Source: Flavivirga eckloniae (lineage in GTDB: Bacteria; Bacteroidota; Bacteroidia; Flavobacteriales; Flavobacteriaceae). Taken from it: a stretch of 64,000 bases of DNA. The position numbers were made by a program, and so were the translations under genes. The notes beneath the pieces are model-generated. The model had not been told where the DNA came from, did not search any database, and worked only from the letters and a program-made list of their open reading frames with translations. Location: NCBI RefSeq assembly GCF_002886045.1, contig NZ_CP025791.1, positions 558,001 to 622,000 of the forward strand, read 5' to 3'. Positions 1 through 9,515 of this stretch are shown here, piece by piece (positions within the stretch are counted from its first letter, which is position 1; the number at the start of each line of letters is the position of its first letter).

Positions 1-3000
1 ATACGCTTCTTCTAAATTTCCTTTTTGAATTAAATAATAAACATAATCCGAATTGGTCTCCTTCCCTTCTATCTCACCATTTTCAATACCATTATAAAAA
101 TCTATATCCGGGTTGTTTACAATGGTTTCATAACGCCCATTTTCTTTAATGTTTAATATGCGCTTAACACGTTCTGCCTCAATGGCAATTAATTCGGCTA
201 ACGATTCATTGTTTTGCGAAACAACCTTAAAAGCATCGTAGGCCGATCTTAAATCGCCCCTTTCTATGTAAACATAAGCTGATGCATAAGCTAACCAATC
301 ATGGTCTTTCCATTTTTTATGCCCGGAAACAAATCGTTGGTTCTTTAAATCTTCATCCTCTATGCAACGCGTAGCTAAATAATAAAACGTAGCATTGTCG
401 GGATTGTCTTGTGATAATTGTATATGTTTTTCGCAAACACTTTTATGTGTTAATGAATCTGAAAGGTCCTGCATAGCCCTTAAACTTATTGCTTCATTAG
501 GGTTTCGACTTAAACGCGATTCTATCACTTTTGTACCCGCTTCAACATTTTTTAAATAATAAATCCAACTTAGTACATTCTTGCTGTTGCGATCGTCCCA
601 CATACTATGAGATTTAATGATTTTTTCTAAATCTTCAGAGCTTTCAATAACGGATGTTAAATTCTCAGGAGCAACATTACTATAAGCTGAAATAGCCTCT
701 CTACGTTCCCCTATGCTTCCGGTTGGCATTGATATGGTTTCTGGTGGTTCTTCTAAAATGTAATCGGCCTTTACAGAAAACAGTTTTTTAGCACCTAAAA
801 TCTCACTGTCATTTATGCCATTTGGAGTTATTTTATAGCCATAAAAAATGGGGTTTTGTATAAAAACGGCTGCATTGGCAATATTGTAAATATAAGTATC
901 GTGCTCGGTAAACTCAAAACTCTCATTTTCAACAATTAAACCATTAGAAGTTGTTGTTATATCGTATGTTGTACCATAATTCAACTGTATTTCTTCTTTT
1001 TCATTGGGTTCTAAACTTATCGTTCTACTATCAATATTCACATTGACATGGGTTTGCAAACCATTGTATATATAGAATGGTAGCTTTTGGGATTGACTTC
1101 CCCAAAAGATGGCTGCAAATAAAATACTTCCTGCTATTCCAAATTTTGCAGCAGATGGCACAAATCCATCGCCAGTAGCAAAACGATCCCATGCTCCTAG
1201 TTTTCTTTGAATGTTTCTTTCGCTACCGGGAACAAGTGTTTGGTAGTCTTCTGGTACACCTGTAATTGTTGGTATACTATTTAAACTTTTATTATCTAAA
1301 TAAGCTTCTTTAATGTCCTCTTCGGTATCTAAAAGCAATTCTAACGACTCGTTTCTCAACTTTTCTAGCCCTCTTAATGCTAGCGACGCCCAACCACTAA
1401 CGACATTTATCCAATCGTTTATATTTTCTTTAGTCGGCGATGGGAGTTTAAATTCCTCGAATAAAGATTGATAGTTTTCAACCTTCATATTTTCAAGTAA
1501 TTTTGAGTCTAAATTTATTGTTTCGGAATGCTTATAAATACGTCTTAACACATTATAATATTCATTGGAAACATTTATTATATCTACTAACTCAGACGAT
1601 GATACATTACCATCTGCCAAAGCTATGTTTAATACATTATTGAACTTTCTTGCTACATCATTTATATTAGAAATACTATGCTCGCTATAGTGCACTAAAC
1701 CGGTAAGCTTTTTTAAATATACACCCCAATTCTTATCTATTTTTTCTGCTGATTTGTAGTGTAATGTTCTACACAATGCATCATGATCTCCTAGTTCGGT
1801 TTGCAACGTTTTGAGCTCTTTTTTCAAACCAATTAATATGTTCGGAATATCCTTTCGTTTAATCTGGTTTCCACGATGCCAAACCCGCCTTTTTTCAAGT
1901 GTTAACGATTCATTTTCGCTAATTATAAGTGCTGCTATTTCTTCTTCAAGCTCGCGTGTGTATTTTATTTTTTCGCTTATATTTTTCGGGTATATCTTTT
2001 TGAAACTTTCTTCTAAAGAAGCATCACTTATATTACTTTCAAACAGTGTTTCTGGAGACTTGAAATGCAAAAAGGCATATCTGTTAAAAAACGCTGAATG
2101 ATATTTTGAATCTAAAAATGTCCAGTTAAAATACTCGTTGTTTTGATTTTTAAGCGCTTCTTCATTGTTTATTACAGTTGTCTCTACTTTAGCTGTTTTA
2201 ATAAGCCTCTCCGTCATATCCTCACGATACGATTGGGCATCGGAAAACAAATCCCATGATGATTTACCATCTACCGGTTCATAAATATATACCTGCTTTG
2301 CATTGTTTTCCCTGTCTACATCTGCGGGGTGTGTAGACCACATTTTTGGTGGATTATATTTTTTTGATGTAAAAATTCTATGATTTTCTAAAGCTTCTTT
2401 AGGCAACTCCGGCGATTTACCATAGTTAGGTTCATCCAAAGTTTTTGCCATTTGCTGTATATAATTAGATTGTAGGGTATACATATCTTTAACAGCTTTT
2501 TTATCTGCCAGTTCTTCATTTAGGCAATTTATAGCATTATCATAAGCTTCATCTGCTATTTGAAGTTTGTACAGTGCATGTATCAAGGCATCACTTCCGG
2601 TTAAGGAAACAGCAACCAAGTCTGCCTGAAATTCCATTTCACGAGACAGGGCTCGTTCTGCTACAACCACAATTCTAAAACAGGTTTCTATTAAAGACCT
2701 GATAGCCCAAACTAATATGGAAAGAATCCAGCCTATCCATGCGATTCTTAAGTCTACTCTGGACAGTCCTGCAAGAAACGTATCGAATCCATCACGCTTA
2801 CCGACTATTCGGGATGCTATTTGCTGTGCAACATATACATAACGTCCCAGTAACATGGAACGTTGGGCAAAGTGACCAAACTCGTGAGCCAAAACGGCCT
2901 TAAATTCTCCTAAACTGAGTACATTAACCAAACCTAAGCCAATTTCTAAATTCTTTTTAGATGGTATTAATAGATTTATAAGCGATATATCGTAAGATAC

Positions 3001-3411
3001 GCTCGCATTTACACGGTCGGTTAAAAATACTTTATGTGGTCTGGGTGCTCCGGCCTCGTCCGCCAGTTTGTGTAAATAATCAAATAATACAGGTTCTTCC
3101 TTTTCATTGATATACTTAATTATGGGATTTTCTTCTCTTTTGTTTAAAAAGAATAAGGATTTTGCCATAAATATGGATAAAAATCCAAAGCCTACGGCCA
3201 AGAAATAATTGGAAAAATGACCATCGAAATTACTGGCATCTAAAAATAGATTGTAAGCAAGTCTGCCAAACCAAATAGTTAATCCTAAGTATAAAACGAT
3301 AAAAAGTAACAGGCCAAAAACTGATAACCAAACATGTTTCGTAAAAGAAGTCGTGGGTTTTGTATAATTAGCGGGTACTTTAGCTGAAATTGGGGTGTAA
3401 AAGCTATTCAT
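1..3411 (-). CDS. M48-family zinc metalloprotease with large C-terminal TPR-like region (partial, 3' end outside window)
   Basis: The frame is open from the ATG at 3411 to base 1: 1137 codons without a stop in every line checked. The gene therefore continues beyond the window. Two membrane segments (about residues 27-50 and 67-90) precede an M48 domain whose zinc motif HEFGH lies at residues 176-180. A conserved-looking WSTHPAD stretch follows about 200 residues later. A third hydrophobic segment lies near residue 760, and the last visible part looks like TPR helices. Known M48 enzymes are membrane or periplasmic proteases in quality control; the long C-terminal extension suggests substrate or partner binding, which is inference. 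The gene stands alone, with a 273-bp gap upstream. Protease call is firm; substrate unknown. Confidence 0.85.
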   Translation of the reverse strand, partial: MNSFYTPISAKVPANYTKPTTSFTKHVWLSVFGLLLFIVLYLGLTIWFGRLAYNLFLDASNFDGHFSNYFLAVGFGFLSIFMAKSLFFLNKREENPIIKYINEKEEPVLFDYLHKLADEAGAPRPHKVFLTDRVNASVSYDISLINLLIPSKKNLEIGLGLVNVLSLGEFKAVLAHEFGHFAQRSMLLGRYVYVAQQIASRIVGKRDGFDTFLAGLSRVDLRIAWIGWILSILVWAIRSLIETCFRIVVVAERALSREMEFQADLVAVSLTGSDALIHALYKLQIADEAYDNAINCLNEELADKKAVKDMYTLQSNYIQQMAKTLDEPNYGKSPELPKEALENHRIFTSKKYNPPKMWSTHPADVDRENNAKQVYIYEPVDGKSSWDLFSDAQSYREDMTERLIKTAKVETTVINNEEALKNQNNEYFNWTFLDSKYHSAFFNRYAFLHFKSPETLFESNISDASLEESFKKIYPKNISEKIKYTRELEEEIAALIISENESLTLEKRRVWHRGNQIKRKDIPNILIGLKKELKTLQTELGDHDALCRTLHYKSAEKIDKNWGVYLKKLTGLVHYSEHSISNINDVARKFNNVLNIALADGNVSSSELVDIINVSNEYYNVLRRIYKHSETINLDSKLLENMKVENYQSLFEEFKLPSPTKENINDWINVVSGWASLALRGLEKLRNESLELLLDTEEDIKEAYLDNKSLNSIPTITGVPEDYQTLVPGSERNIQRKLGAWDRFATGDGFVPSAAKFGIAGSILFAAIFWGSQSQKLPFYIYNGLQTHVNVNIDSRTISLEPNEKEEIQLNYGTTYDITTTSNGLIVENESFEFTEHDTYIYNIANAAVFIQNPIFYGYKITPNGINDSEILGAKKLFSVKADYILEEPPETISMPTGSIGERREAISAYSNVAPENLTSVIESSEDLEKIIKSHSMWDDRNSKNVLSWIYYLKNVEAGTKVIESRLSRNPNEAISLRAMQDLSDSLTHKSVCEKHIQLSQDNPDNATFYYLATRCIEDEDLKNQRFVSGHKKWKDHDWLAYASAYVYIERGDLRSAYDAFKVVSQNNESLAELIAIEAERVKRILNIKENGRYETIVNNPDIDFYNGIENGEIEGKETNSDYVYYLIQKGNLEEAY

Positions 3412-3556
3412 TAATTATGTATTTGTATTTAAATATAGTATAATTATTGATCTTTTTGTTTAATTATTTTTCAACTCCCGTAACAACAGCCAGAATAAAA
3501 ACTTTTAACACACTGAATAAAAGACTATTATACTAAACAGATGTTTTTTTTGTTAA

Positions 3557-3572
3557 TACGTAGTACTACTTA
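3557..3572 (-). promoter_or_regulatory. Weak candidate AAGTA-N4-TACTT-like palindrome
   Basis: On the minus strand this reads TAAGTAGTACTACGTA and matches the AAGTA(N4)TACTT half-sites of the strong operators near nrtA, the globin and the FNR-like gene at 9 of 10 positions. It lies about 150 bp before the M48 gene, without a clear -7 element beside it. It may be chance. Confidence 0.2.
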
Positions 3573-3630
3573 CAATTTTGAGTTCTCAAAACTGAATTTT
3601 CCTGCCAAGCCTTTAGCGTGACTAATAAAA

Positions 3631-3654
3631 AAAGTCCCGCCAAGGCGGGACTTT
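3631..3654 (-). terminator. Rho-independent terminator of the porin gene
   Basis: An 11-bp perfect GC-rich stem (AAAGTCCCGCC / GGCGGGACTTT) with a 2-nt AA loop. On the minus strand it is followed by a run of seven T. It lies about 30 bp after the porin stop codon and closes the nitrate-import block. Confidence 0.9.
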
Positions 3655-3684
3655 AAAAATTGAAATAGCCAGTTTTATCTAGTT

Positions 3685-4965
3685 TTATTTAGTTCCATTT
3701 AAAAATTTAGGTTTCAATACTAACATGGCCCATCCCCAATTTTGAATATCAGAAGCTGCAGCTTCTGTAATACCTTTTAACTCATACATACCATCTGCTG
3801 GGAATAAGTGTGAATATCCAACAACTAAGGCATAGCCTTTAAACTTCTTTTTGAAAACCAAATCTACCTCTGTTCCTAATGATTTTTCACCGCTAGGTAA
3901 ATCTTGTTCTCCACTAAAGTTTAAAACCTTAACCATAAGGTTTGATGTATCGGTAAATTTAAAGTTTGCGCTTGCATGTACATCAAATAAACCAATAGAA
4001 TTTGCATGGTTTCCTACGTAGAAATAATCCATGAATCCGTTAAATTTATGATTGGTTCCGTATAACGGGAAGAAAGCTCCTGTTTCTCCAGGATCGGCAT
4101 CGTTTCCGCTAATCATTTCAACACCAGCTCCTAAAGTAACTTTAGGTGATACTTTATACGTTGCATCCAAACCTAAAAGATACGCTCCTTTTACATCTAC
4201 ATCTGTTTGTCTTTTTCCAGTTTGTATAAATGCATTTGCAGCTAGACCAAAACTTCCTTTTTTATATTTTAAGTGTGTTCCTAATGTTTGTAAATTGTTT
4301 ACGCCATCGATAGGATCATTATTAGTATCTAATTTTTGGAATCCGTTATTCATTAACAATAAACTTCCTGTAAAGTTTTCCCATGCTTGTTTTACATATA
4401 GCATCTGCATGGTTTTATATGAAAAGAAACCTCTTGTACTATAAGCCGTTCCCGTTGAAACAAAGCCTGTTGGATGTGAATAATCTTGATTAAAGGCTGC
4501 AGCAAAATCAAGCATAAAATTACCTTTTTTATACTTAAGTAATGCAGCATCGTGGTTACGACCTTGTTGCGCCCAATCTAATCCCCCTAAAATACGTTGG
4601 TCGTCGTAAGATAGTACCTGACGTCCTAATTTTGTTGAAAAACCTTCTCCTAAATTAATTTCTGCCCAAGCCTGAAAAACAGCAAATGAGTTGTTTTGGT
4701 CGTAAGGTAAAATTTGTCTGTTTTCACCCCAAACCATAACATCTTGTAAACTTATGTACACTTTATAAGCATCTATTTTATACCCAGCATTTAAACGTAT
4801 TCTTGTAGATATACCATACCCAGCATCTGCATCGTCTGCGATTAGGCTTCCAAAACCATTACGATATTCAGTACGTGGGCGAAATTCGCCATCTAGTGTA
4901 AATTGAGCTTGAGCAAATTGAATTGTTAAAGCTAAGATGGTTAGTAATAAATATTGTTTTTTCAT
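3685..4965 (-). CDS. Outer-membrane beta-barrel porin, alginate-export-like family
   Basis: A 426-residue protein with an N-terminal Sec signal peptide (hydrophobic core at residues 5-17, cleavage likely after AQA). The rest is made of alternating amphipathic strands rich in aromatic residues and short turns, typical of a 14-18-strand outer-membrane barrel. It resembles the alginate_exp family (AlgE/OprD-like anion channels) and ends without a sorting domain. It lies 148 bp downstream of the nitrate ABC transporter ATPases in the same direction and has its own promoter. From this context I infer that it carries nitrate, nitrite or another small anion across the outer membrane, not alginate. 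Family assignment is moderately sure; the substrate is inference. Confidence 0.75.
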   Translation of the reverse strand: MKKQYLLLTILALTIQFAQAQFTLDGEFRPRTEYRNGFGSLIADDADAGYGISTRIRLNAGYKIDAYKVYISLQDVMVWGENRQILPYDQNNSFAVFQAWAEINLGEGFSTKLGRQVLSYDDQRILGGLDWAQQGRNHDAALLKYKKGNFMLDFAAAFNQDYSHPTGFVSTGTAYSTRGFFSYKTMQMLYVKQAWENFTGSLLLMNNGFQKLDTNNDPIDGVNNLQTLGTHLKYKKGSFGLAANAFIQTGKRQTDVDVKGAYLLGLDATYKVSPKVTLGAGVEMISGNDADPGETGAFFPLYGTNHKFNGFMDYFYVGNHANSIGLFDVHASANFKFTDTSNLMVKVLNFSGEQDLPSGEKSLGTEVDLVFKKKFKGYALVVGYSHLFPADGMYELKGITEAAASDIQNWGWAMLVLKPKFLNGTK

Positions 4966-5007
4966 TATTAGTTGTTTTTAAGTTTGTTTTGAATTTAATT
5001 TTACTTT

Positions 5008-5040
5008 CAAATTTAGGTTTGTCAAATTTAAAAAGACAAA
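5008..5040 (-). promoter_or_regulatory. Bacteroidota-type promoter for the porin gene
   Basis: On the minus strand a TTTG (5037-5040) and a TAAATTTG (5008-5015) are separated by 21 bp. This matches the -33/-7 (TAnnTTTG) promoter of the Bacteroidota housekeeping sigma factor. The predicted start is near 5001, giving a leader of about 36 nt before the ATG at 4965. Confidence 0.55.
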
Positions 5041-5113
5041 AACATCTTATTTATGACAAATCTCATATAACCTAACTTTTTAAAAGTTATGGTTTTTTGA
5101 ATTATTTTATTGG

Positions 5114-5941
5114 TTAATGTTCTAAAAAGTCTATTAAATGCTTTCTATATTTATAATAGTTTTCGTGTTCCAGAACAGCTTTTCTTGTTCGTGGTCTTTC
5201 AAAATCTATTTCCAATATATCTCCTATTTTTGCTTTTGGACCACTGGTCATCATTACTACACGATCTGCCAGAAAAATAGCTTCATCTACATCGTGTGTA
5301 ATCATAACCGCAGTAATTTTTTCCTTGTTCCAGATTTCAATAAGAATATCTTGAAGCTCCCCTCTTGTTAAAGAATCCAACATCCCAAAAGGTTCGTCTA
5401 ACAATAACACCTTGGGTTTTATAGCAAAAGCTCTGGCAATACCAACACGTTGTTGCATCCCCTGAGATAATTCGGATGCTTTTTTATTAAAGGCATCTTC
5501 TAATCCTACTTTTTGTAAATAGTATTTTGCGATATCGTTACGCTGTGCTTTGGTAGCGTCTGGGAACACCTGATTTACACCCAGTAAAACATTTTGAAGC
5601 GAAGTCATCCAGGGCATTAAACTAGGAGATTGAAAAATAACACCTCTATCGGGTCCAGGTCCTTTAATATGATTTCCCAGAACCGATATATTACCTCCAG
5701 AAATAGCATTAAGTCCGGCTATCATAGAAAGCATGGTTGTTTTACCACAACCAGAGTGCCCAATAATAGTTACAAACTCCTCTTTCATTATTTGAAGGTT
5801 TAAATCTTCCAAAACGGTGTAATCACCTTTGGGCGTTGGGTACACTTTTTTAATGTTAATTAGATCCAACATAACTCTGGAAGGGTAAACAATGCCATTC
5901 TCTGCTTGGATATCTGTTGCTTTATAATCTATAGTTTTCAT
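5114..5941 (-). CDS. nrtD: Nitrate-type ABC transporter ATP-binding protein (NrtD-like)
   Basis: A 275-residue ABC ATPase with Walker A GHSGCGKTT (61-69), a Q-loop IFQ (102-104), signature LSQGMQQ (158-164), Walker B VLLLDEP (178-184) and an intact H-loop His216 in ITHDVDE. The VIFQSPSLMPWMTSLQNV region is typical of the NrtC/NrtD/TauB group of nitrate, taurine and sulfonate importers. It would form a heterodimer with the second ATPase encoded 14 bp upstream and energise the NrtB permease. The N-terminus carries about 23 extra residues; an internal Met24 is an alternative start. Sulfonate or cyanate transport is possible, but the NrtA-like binding protein and the nap/nrf neighbours favour nitrate or nitrite. 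Confidence 0.85.
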   Translation of the reverse strand: MKTIDYKATDIQAENGIVYPSRVMLDLINIKKVYPTPKGDYTVLEDLNLQIMKEEFVTIIGHSGCGKTTMLSMIAGLNAISGGNISVLGNHIKGPGPDRGVIFQSPSLMPWMTSLQNVLLGVNQVFPDATKAQRNDIAKYYLQKVGLEDAFNKKASELSQGMQQRVGIARAFAIKPKVLLLDEPFGMLDSLTRGELQDILIEIWNKEKITAVMITHDVDEAIFLADRVVMMTSGPKAKIGDILEIDFERPRTRKAVLEHENYYKYRKHLIDFLEH

Positions 5942-5955
5942 ACTTATTCGTTTTT

Positions 5956-6801
5956 TTAAAAGCGTCCAACAAAGCTTTTTGGGGTTAAATCTGGTAAAAC
6001 GTATTCTTCTTGAGACTCCGACTTACGCTCATTCCCAATATCCATTAAATACTCAATTATAGCATTTCGAGTTTGCTTGTAATTAGGGTTATCGTTCATC
6101 TCTGTTTTATCTCTTGGACGTTCGATATCAATTTTAAACTCTGGTCCTAATGTAGCATTTGGCCCCGGACGCAACGGAATAATCCTGTCTGCCATATAAA
6201 TCCCTTCATCAACATCGTTGGTAATTAACAAAGCAGTACGCTTGTCTTTATTCCATATATTCAAAATCTCGTCTTGCAAATTCCCACGGGTTAAAGCATC
6301 CAATGCTCCCAAGGGTTCATCCATAATTATCATTTCGGGTTTCATGGCCAATGCTCTTGCCACGGCAACACGCTGTCTCATTCCTCCAGATAATTCTTTA
6401 GGACGTTTGTTTATAGCTGGTGTTAAGCTTACCATTTCTACATAGTTTTTAACAATGTCGTTTAAAACAGATTTTTTCTCTTTTGGAAAAGCTTCTTTAA
6501 CTGCCATATATACATTCTGTCCTACTGTTAACCATGGAAGCAATGAGTAATTTTGAAAAATAACACCTCGTTCATGACTGGTACCAACCACTGGTTCCCC
6601 TTTAAACAATACTTCGCCACTAGTGGGTAGTAATAAACCATTTATTAGATTCACCAAGGTTGTTTTTCCACTTCCTGTAAACCCTACTATAGCTACAAAC
6701 TCTCCTTCATCAATAGATAAGTTGATGTTTGAAAGCACCTCAGTAGCATAATCGCCTTGACCGTAAGTTTTACATATATTATTTAATTCTAGATAAGCCA
6801 T
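5956..6801 (-). CDS. nrtC: Nitrate-type ABC transporter ATP-binding protein (NrtC-like ATPase domain), H-loop His replaced
   Basis: A 281-residue ABC ATPase with Walker A GFTGSGKTT (40-48), Q-loop IFQ (81-83), signature LSGGMRQR (137-144) and Walker B MIIMDEP (157-163). At the H-loop the usual His is Asn195 (ITNDVDEG), whereas its partner ATPase keeps His. Cyanobacterial NrtC has a C-terminal NrtA-like regulatory domain; this protein lacks it and ends with a short tail after residue 240. It sits between the permease gene (95 bp upstream) and the partner ATPase (14 bp downstream), so a heterodimeric ATPase is expected. One of its two catalytic sites may be weakened. The family call is firm. 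Confidence 0.85.
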   Translation of the reverse strand: MAYLELNNICKTYGQGDYATEVLSNINLSIDEGEFVAIVGFTGSGKTTLVNLINGLLLPTSGEVLFKGEPVVGTSHERGVIFQNYSLLPWLTVGQNVYMAVKEAFPKEKKSVLNDIVKNYVEMVSLTPAINKRPKELSGGMRQRVAVARALAMKPEMIIMDEPLGALDALTRGNLQDEILNIWNKDKRTALLITNDVDEGIYMADRIIPLRPGPNATLGPEFKIDIERPRDKTEMNDNPNYKQTRNAIIEYLMDIGNERKSESQEEYVLPDLTPKSFVGRF

Positions 6802-6839
6802 TTTTTGTTGTTTAATTGTTATTTGTTGATTTGTCGATT

Positions 6840-6869
6840 CGTTTATTTGCTAAATTCAACAAATAAACG
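6840..6869. repeat. Inverted repeat in the nrtB-nrtC gap
   Basis: A 10-bp perfect stem (CGTTTATTTG at 6840-6849, CAAATAAACG at 6860-6869) with a 10-nt loop. It is embedded in TTAATTG- and CGATTCAAC-like repeats similar in style to those flanking the four-helix-bundle gene at 32.5 kb. It could attenuate transcription between permease and ATPases, or be a remnant of a lost cassette. Confidence 0.5.
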
Positions 6870-6896
6870 ATTCAACGGTTCAGCGATTCAACATAA

Positions 6897-8003
6897 TTAT
6901 ATACCATCATTCTTATTAAACGACACCATATTTTGAACGGTCAACATCAATCTATCTAATAAAAATCCGATGATTCCTATAACAAACATGGCAACGATTA
7001 TTTTCGAATTCGAATCGTTAGCACCATTCTGGAATTCTTCCCAAACAAAAGATCCTAACCCTGGGCTTTGCGCCAATAGTTCGATAGCGATCAATACCAT
7101 CCATGCTACCGATAAGGTAATACGTAAACCAGTAAATATTAATGGTAATGACGATGGCAGTATGACTTTAAATACCTTTTGGAATGCTCCTAATTTTAAA
7201 ACCTTAGCAACGTTAATGTAGTCTTTATCTACCGATGCTACACCCATGGCCGTATTTACCAATGTTGCCCACATAGAGCATAAACCAACACTAATAAACG
7301 AGATAATGAATGCACTATCCGAATTTGAATCTTTGGTCATGGTTTTAACAATCATGAACACTAATAACAACCAAACTACTGGAGATACAGGTTTAAAAAT
7401 CTGTATGAGCCAGTTAAAAGAACTTCGAAGTGTTTTACTCAACCCAATAATAATTCCAATAGGAACAGCAATTAACAAGGCTAATAGAAATCCTGCAAAT
7501 ACGGTTTTAAGGCTTGTAAATATTTGATCGACAAACGATGGTCTTCCCGTATAGGTTATAGGATCTTTACCATCTGCAATACGCTTGGCATTTAAAGCAG
7601 CTGTTTTTTCTTTAAAAGCTGCCTTGTCTGCACTAATAATATTATGGTCTCTAAGCAAGGATCTGTAAGATTCCCAAACTTGTACTGGAGAAGGTAATGT
7701 GTTAGGCTGGCAACTAACATCGCCTGAAGCAATACATGCTGCCATAGCGTCTGCTTCTGCTTGCCCCTGCTCTGTTAAAGCTTTATTGATCTTGTACTCT
7801 GCTTCAATATTATAGAGCTTCTTAGCGCCCGCATGCCACAGCCCTATAAATAAAATTATAGAAAGAATAGGTACGACTACTTTACGCAAGAAATCTCTAA
7901 AATCTTCCTTTTCTAATTTGCCTGTAAAAAGTGCTTTTAGTGTGGAAAAAAAGCCAAGACCTATAAACTTGGTTACTTTGTTTAATGTTACACTCTGCTT
8001 CAT
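6897..8003 (-). CDS. nrtB: Nitrate-type ABC transporter permease (NrtB-like)
   Basis: A 368-residue inner-membrane permease. It has a first membrane segment at about residues 43-60, then an approximately 100-residue periplasmic insert containing two cysteines (ACIASGDVSC). A BPD_transp_1 core of about five membrane helices follows (170-365), with the ATPase-coupling EAA-type loop near VAKVLKLGAFQKVFKVILP. The insert between TM1 and the core is longer than in cyanobacterial NrtB, though such insertions occur in Bacteroidota homologues. It lies 70 bp after the NrtA-like gene and forms the membrane channel of the importer. Family is certain; substrate follows from context. Confidence 0.85.
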   Translation of the reverse strand: MKQSVTLNKVTKFIGLGFFSTLKALFTGKLEKEDFRDFLRKVVVPILSIILFIGLWHAGAKKLYNIEAEYKINKALTEQGQAEADAMAACIASGDVSCQPNTLPSPVQVWESYRSLLRDHNIISADKAAFKEKTAALNAKRIADGKDPITYTGRPSFVDQIFTSLKTVFAGFLLALLIAVPIGIIIGLSKTLRSSFNWLIQIFKPVSPVVWLLLVFMIVKTMTKDSNSDSAFIISFISVGLCSMWATLVNTAMGVASVDKDYINVAKVLKLGAFQKVFKVILPSSLPLIFTGLRITLSVAWMVLIAIELLAQSPGLGSFVWEEFQNGANDSNSKIIVAMFVIGIIGFLLDRLMLTVQNMVSFNKNDGI

Positions 8004-8073
8004 GGCTCTATAGATTTAATAGTTTTTGTTATTAGTTTTTGTTTAAGGTGAATTTCTGTTTAAACTGATTTTA

Positions 8074-9459
8074 TTAAATCGAGTTGTCATCTTTATTTCC
8101 TATAGTAAAGCTGTTTATATAGCCTATAGGATCTTTGGCATCGTATGAATTGCCATCAATAAAATCAGTAGTTGCTGGTTTATAGCCATCGGTATTTGGA
8201 ATATCTGATGCTGGAATTTTTCCTTCGGATACTAAAATATCGGCTGCTTTTTTCCAAATATCCGGACGATAGATATCTTTAATGGTTTCTTCGTACCATG
8301 TTGCTGGTTTAGATTCTGGTATTTGTCCCCAACGACGCATTTGAGTTAAGAACCAGATACCATCTGAATAAAACGGATATGTTGCATGGTATTTATAGAA
8401 TACATTAAAGTCTGGCATCTCGCGTTTATCACCTTTTTCGAATTCAAACGTTCCTGTCATGGAGTTTGCTAATACCACTTCGTCTGCACCAACATACTGT
8501 GGCATAGAAAGTATTTTAACAGCTTCTTTTCTGTTTCCTGGTTCGTCTAACCATTTACCCGCACGAATTAAGGCTTTTGTTACTGCTACTGCTGTATTTG
8601 GATTTTCTTCGATAAACTTTTTAGTCATTACAAAAACTTTCTCCGGATTGTTTTTCCAGATATCGTAATTCGTTGTTACCGGTACCCCAATTCCTTTAAA
8701 CACGGCTTGTTGGTTCCATGGCTCGCCTACACAGTAACCATAAATAGTTCCTGCTTCTAAAGTCGCTGGCATTTGTGGTGGCGGTGTTACAGATAATAAA
8801 ACTTCTGCATCAATTTGTCCCTGTACGTTTTCGGCTGTGTACATACCAGGATGAATACCTGCTGCTGCTAACCAATAACGAATTTCATAATTATGTGTTG
8901 ATACCGGGAATACCATACCCATTTTAAACGCTTTTCCTGAATTTTTATATTCTGTAATTACTGGTTTTAAAGCGTCTGCTTTAATAGGATGTATTGGTTT
9001 TCCATCTTCGCCTTTTGGTACGTTAGGTTTCATTTTAGACCACACATCGTTAGATACTGTAATACCATTACCGTTTAAATCCATAGAAAATGGTGTCACT
9101 AATTCTGCTTGTCTACCAAAACCGGCACCAGCAGCAATAGGTTGACCTGCTAACATATGCGAACCATCTAACTGACCATCAATTACCCGATCCAGAATGT
9201 TTTTCCAGTTCGATTGTGCTTCTACGGATACGAATAAACCTTCGTCTTCGAAAAAACCCTTTTCTTTAGCAATAGCTAAAGGTGCCATATCTGTTAGTTT
9301 AATAAAACCAAATGTTAACTGTGGCTTTTCTATTTCTAAGGTTGGAGTCGCTAGAGCAGCAACCTCCTCTTTGGCTTTCTTTTTTTCTTTTCCTCCACAA
9401 CCAACTAGTAGTAAAGAAAGTGCTACAGCATACAATGTTTTTGTTATTAGTGTCCTCAT
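8074..9459 (-). CDS. nrtA: Nitrate-binding lipoprotein of ABC transporter (NrtA/CmpA family)
   Basis: A 461-residue periplasmic binding protein with a lipoprotein signal: a hydrophobic segment at 8-20 and lipobox LLVGC with Cys21 as the anchor. The mature part, from [22 protein letters not shown] onward, is a typical NrtA/CmpA/SsuA-like two-lobed domain. It includes [27 protein letters not shown] and an [20 protein letters not shown] stretch seen in the nitrate/bicarbonate group. It is the first gene of the importer operon, with a regulated promoter upstream carrying two palindromes. It should capture the anion for NrtB. Nitrate is favoured over bicarbonate because of the nap, nrf and Moco neighbours. 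Confidence 0.85.
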   Translation of the reverse strand: MRTLITKTLYAVALSLLLVGCGGKEKKKAKEEVAALATPTLEIEKPQLTFGFIKLTDMAPLAIAKEKGFFEDEGLFVSVEAQSNWKNILDRVIDGQLDGSHMLAGQPIAAGAGFGRQAELVTPFSMDLNGNGITVSNDVWSKMKPNVPKGEDGKPIHPIKADALKPVITEYKNSGKAFKMGMVFPVSTHNYEIRYWLAAAGIHPGMYTAENVQGQIDAEVLLSVTPPPQMPATLEAGTIYGYCVGEPWNQQAVFKGIGVPVTTNYDIWKNNPEKVFVMTKKFIEENPNTAVAVTKALIRAGKWLDEPGNRKEAVKILSMPQYVGADEVVLANSMTGTFEFEKGDKREMPDFNVFYKYHATYPFYSDGIWFLTQMRRWGQIPESKPATWYEETIKDIYRPDIWKKAADILVSEGKIPASDIPNTDGYKPATTDFIDGNSYDAKDPIGYINSFTIGNKDDNSI

Positions 9460-9483
9460 AATTTAATTCTTTTAGATGATTAC

Positions 9484-9499
9484 TAAGTATAAATACTTA
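9484..9499. promoter_or_regulatory. Operator 1 of the nrtA promoter (perfect palindrome)
   Basis: TAAGTATAAATACTTA is a perfect inverted repeat with 7-bp arms and a 2-bp centre. It lies between the predicted -7 element and the nrtA ATG, so a bound protein would block transcription. The same sequence class occurs before the globin and FNR-like genes. It fits the AAGTA(N4)TACTT geometry of Crp/Fnr-family sites. Confidence 0.7.
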
Positions 9500-9507
9500 T
9501 TTTTTGA

Positions 9508-9515
9508 CAAATATA
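9508..9515 (-). promoter_or_regulatory. -7 promoter element of nrtA
   Basis: On the minus strand TATATTTG matches TAnnTTTG. It is squeezed between two palindromes. No TTTG -33 element lies at the normal 19-21 bp distance because operator 2 occupies that spacer. Confidence 0.55.

Noticed and set aside
4052-4444. 130-codon plus-strand ORF inside the porin gene
   Set aside because: Fully antisense to a well-supported barrel protein and rich in unusual Pro/Cys runs; a frame shadow.
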